Source of the DNA: MWDV01 sp002070715
Lineage (GTDB): Bacteria; Verrucomicrobiota; Verrucomicrobiia; Limisphaerales; MWDV01
Length of the DNA: 64,000 nucleotides
Direction of reading: 5' to 3'
Assembly (NCBI GenBank): GCA_035411585.1
Contig: DAONTI010000001.1
Location: forward strand, 163,088 to 227,087
This document shows positions 63,693 to 64,000 of this stretch, piece after piece. How positions within the stretch are numbered: the first letter of the stretch is position 1; the number at the start of each line of letters is the position of its first letter. The notes under the pieces are model-generated. The model searched no databases. It was not told where the DNA came from and saw only the letters and a program-made list of their open reading frames with translations. Made by a program: the position numbers and the translations under genes.

Positions 63693-64000
63693 TTCACGAA
63701 TCACCTGACGGCGCAGCCCGCATCGTAAGCATAAACACAGCCTCCGGGAGAGCCCATCCGGGCCTCCCGCCGGATGGCGGGGTCTGGTCGTGGCGGCCTC
63801 CGCCGGGTGGACGCTGATGCGGCCCCCCGCCATCCTCCGGTTCGCCGACGGGCGGCCGTTTTTATCGGCTGTTCAAACCCTGAAGCCAGTCAATCAACGT
63901 CAATCAAATCACAGCAATAAAAACCAAGTCTCAAATCACAAAATCCATCACTAGTGTCCGGTTAAATTTGAACCAATATTGATTTTACCTCGATAAAACG
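63693..64000. other. Terminal 308 bp: GC-rich inverted repeats, then AT-rich DNA
   Basis: Roughly 63740-63870 holds G/C-rich segments (GGGCCTCCCGCCGGATGGCGG, split here) that could pair. From about 63890 to the end the DNA becomes AT-rich and contains CACTAGTGTCCGGTTAAATT at 63951-63970, which resembles an element terminus. No gene is seen before the edge. Confidence 0.3.

Overview
The window reads as chromosomal DNA of a GC-rich, Gram-negative, free-living bacterium, most likely from the phylum Verrucomicrobiota (Pedosphaera/Limisphaera-like). This is inferred from content: very large secreted proteins built of LamG and Ig-like modules, a PEP-CTERM protein, stand-alone pseudopilins carrying a TLIELLVVIAIIAIL segment, a GH78 alpha-rhamnosidase, sugar isomerases, and a recurring C-terminal module ending in FFRLV/FYRVV. 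I see no rRNA, tRNA, CRISPR array, integrase or complete insertion sequence.

Layout. 1-9.6 kb: truncated FAD/Fe-S oxidoreductase, a Lol-type lipoprotein exporter (permease plus ATPase), an SGNH esterase, endonuclease V behind a multi-spanning acyltransferase, an arabinose-isomerase-like protein and a phosphofructokinase. 9.6-15.7 kb: DnaE and a DsbD-like reductase. 15.9-20.2 kb: a translationally coupled luxE-like / MFS / luxC-like operon without luciferase genes, then queD. 20.3-34.2 kb: an accessory envelope region with two pseudopilins, a PEP-CTERM protein, a 1319-residue LamG/Ig protein and a 1842-residue fusion ending in a YncE propeller and a phosphoesterase. 34.4-41.1 kb: xylose-isomerase-like protein, IlvD, cupin, GH78. 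41.2-53.8 kb: a redox and nitrosative-stress neighbourhood. 54.4-63.7 kb: a three-gene operon of two fibre-like proteins with S74 chaperone domains and a 1570-residue Ig/HAF protein.

The most suggestive system is at 41.2-53.8 kb. A complete pyruvate dehydrogenase operon (E1alpha, E1beta, E2, E3) is followed directly by an AhpD-like CxxCxxxH protein. In mycobacteria AhpD takes electrons from E2 and E3 to detoxify peroxide and peroxynitrite. A palindrome closely matching the NsrR operator lies 52 bp upstream of the E1alpha start, and a second one lies 55 bp upstream of an NsrR-like Rrf2 regulator with three cysteines. That regulator is divergent from a hemerythrin-like gene. Two paralogous miniature six-cysteine proteins with identical cysteine spacing lie at the two sides of the neighbourhood. 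I infer an NO-responsive module linking PDH, AhpD, di-iron repair and zinc/thiol proteins.

Two other signals stand out. The fibre operon carries 24 exact 17-residue repeats in one protein and nine 15-residue repeats in its neighbour. Three intergenic clusters of adjacent perfect hairpins, two of them enclosed by longer-range inverted arms, sit downstream of genes and look like a dispersed structured repeat family.
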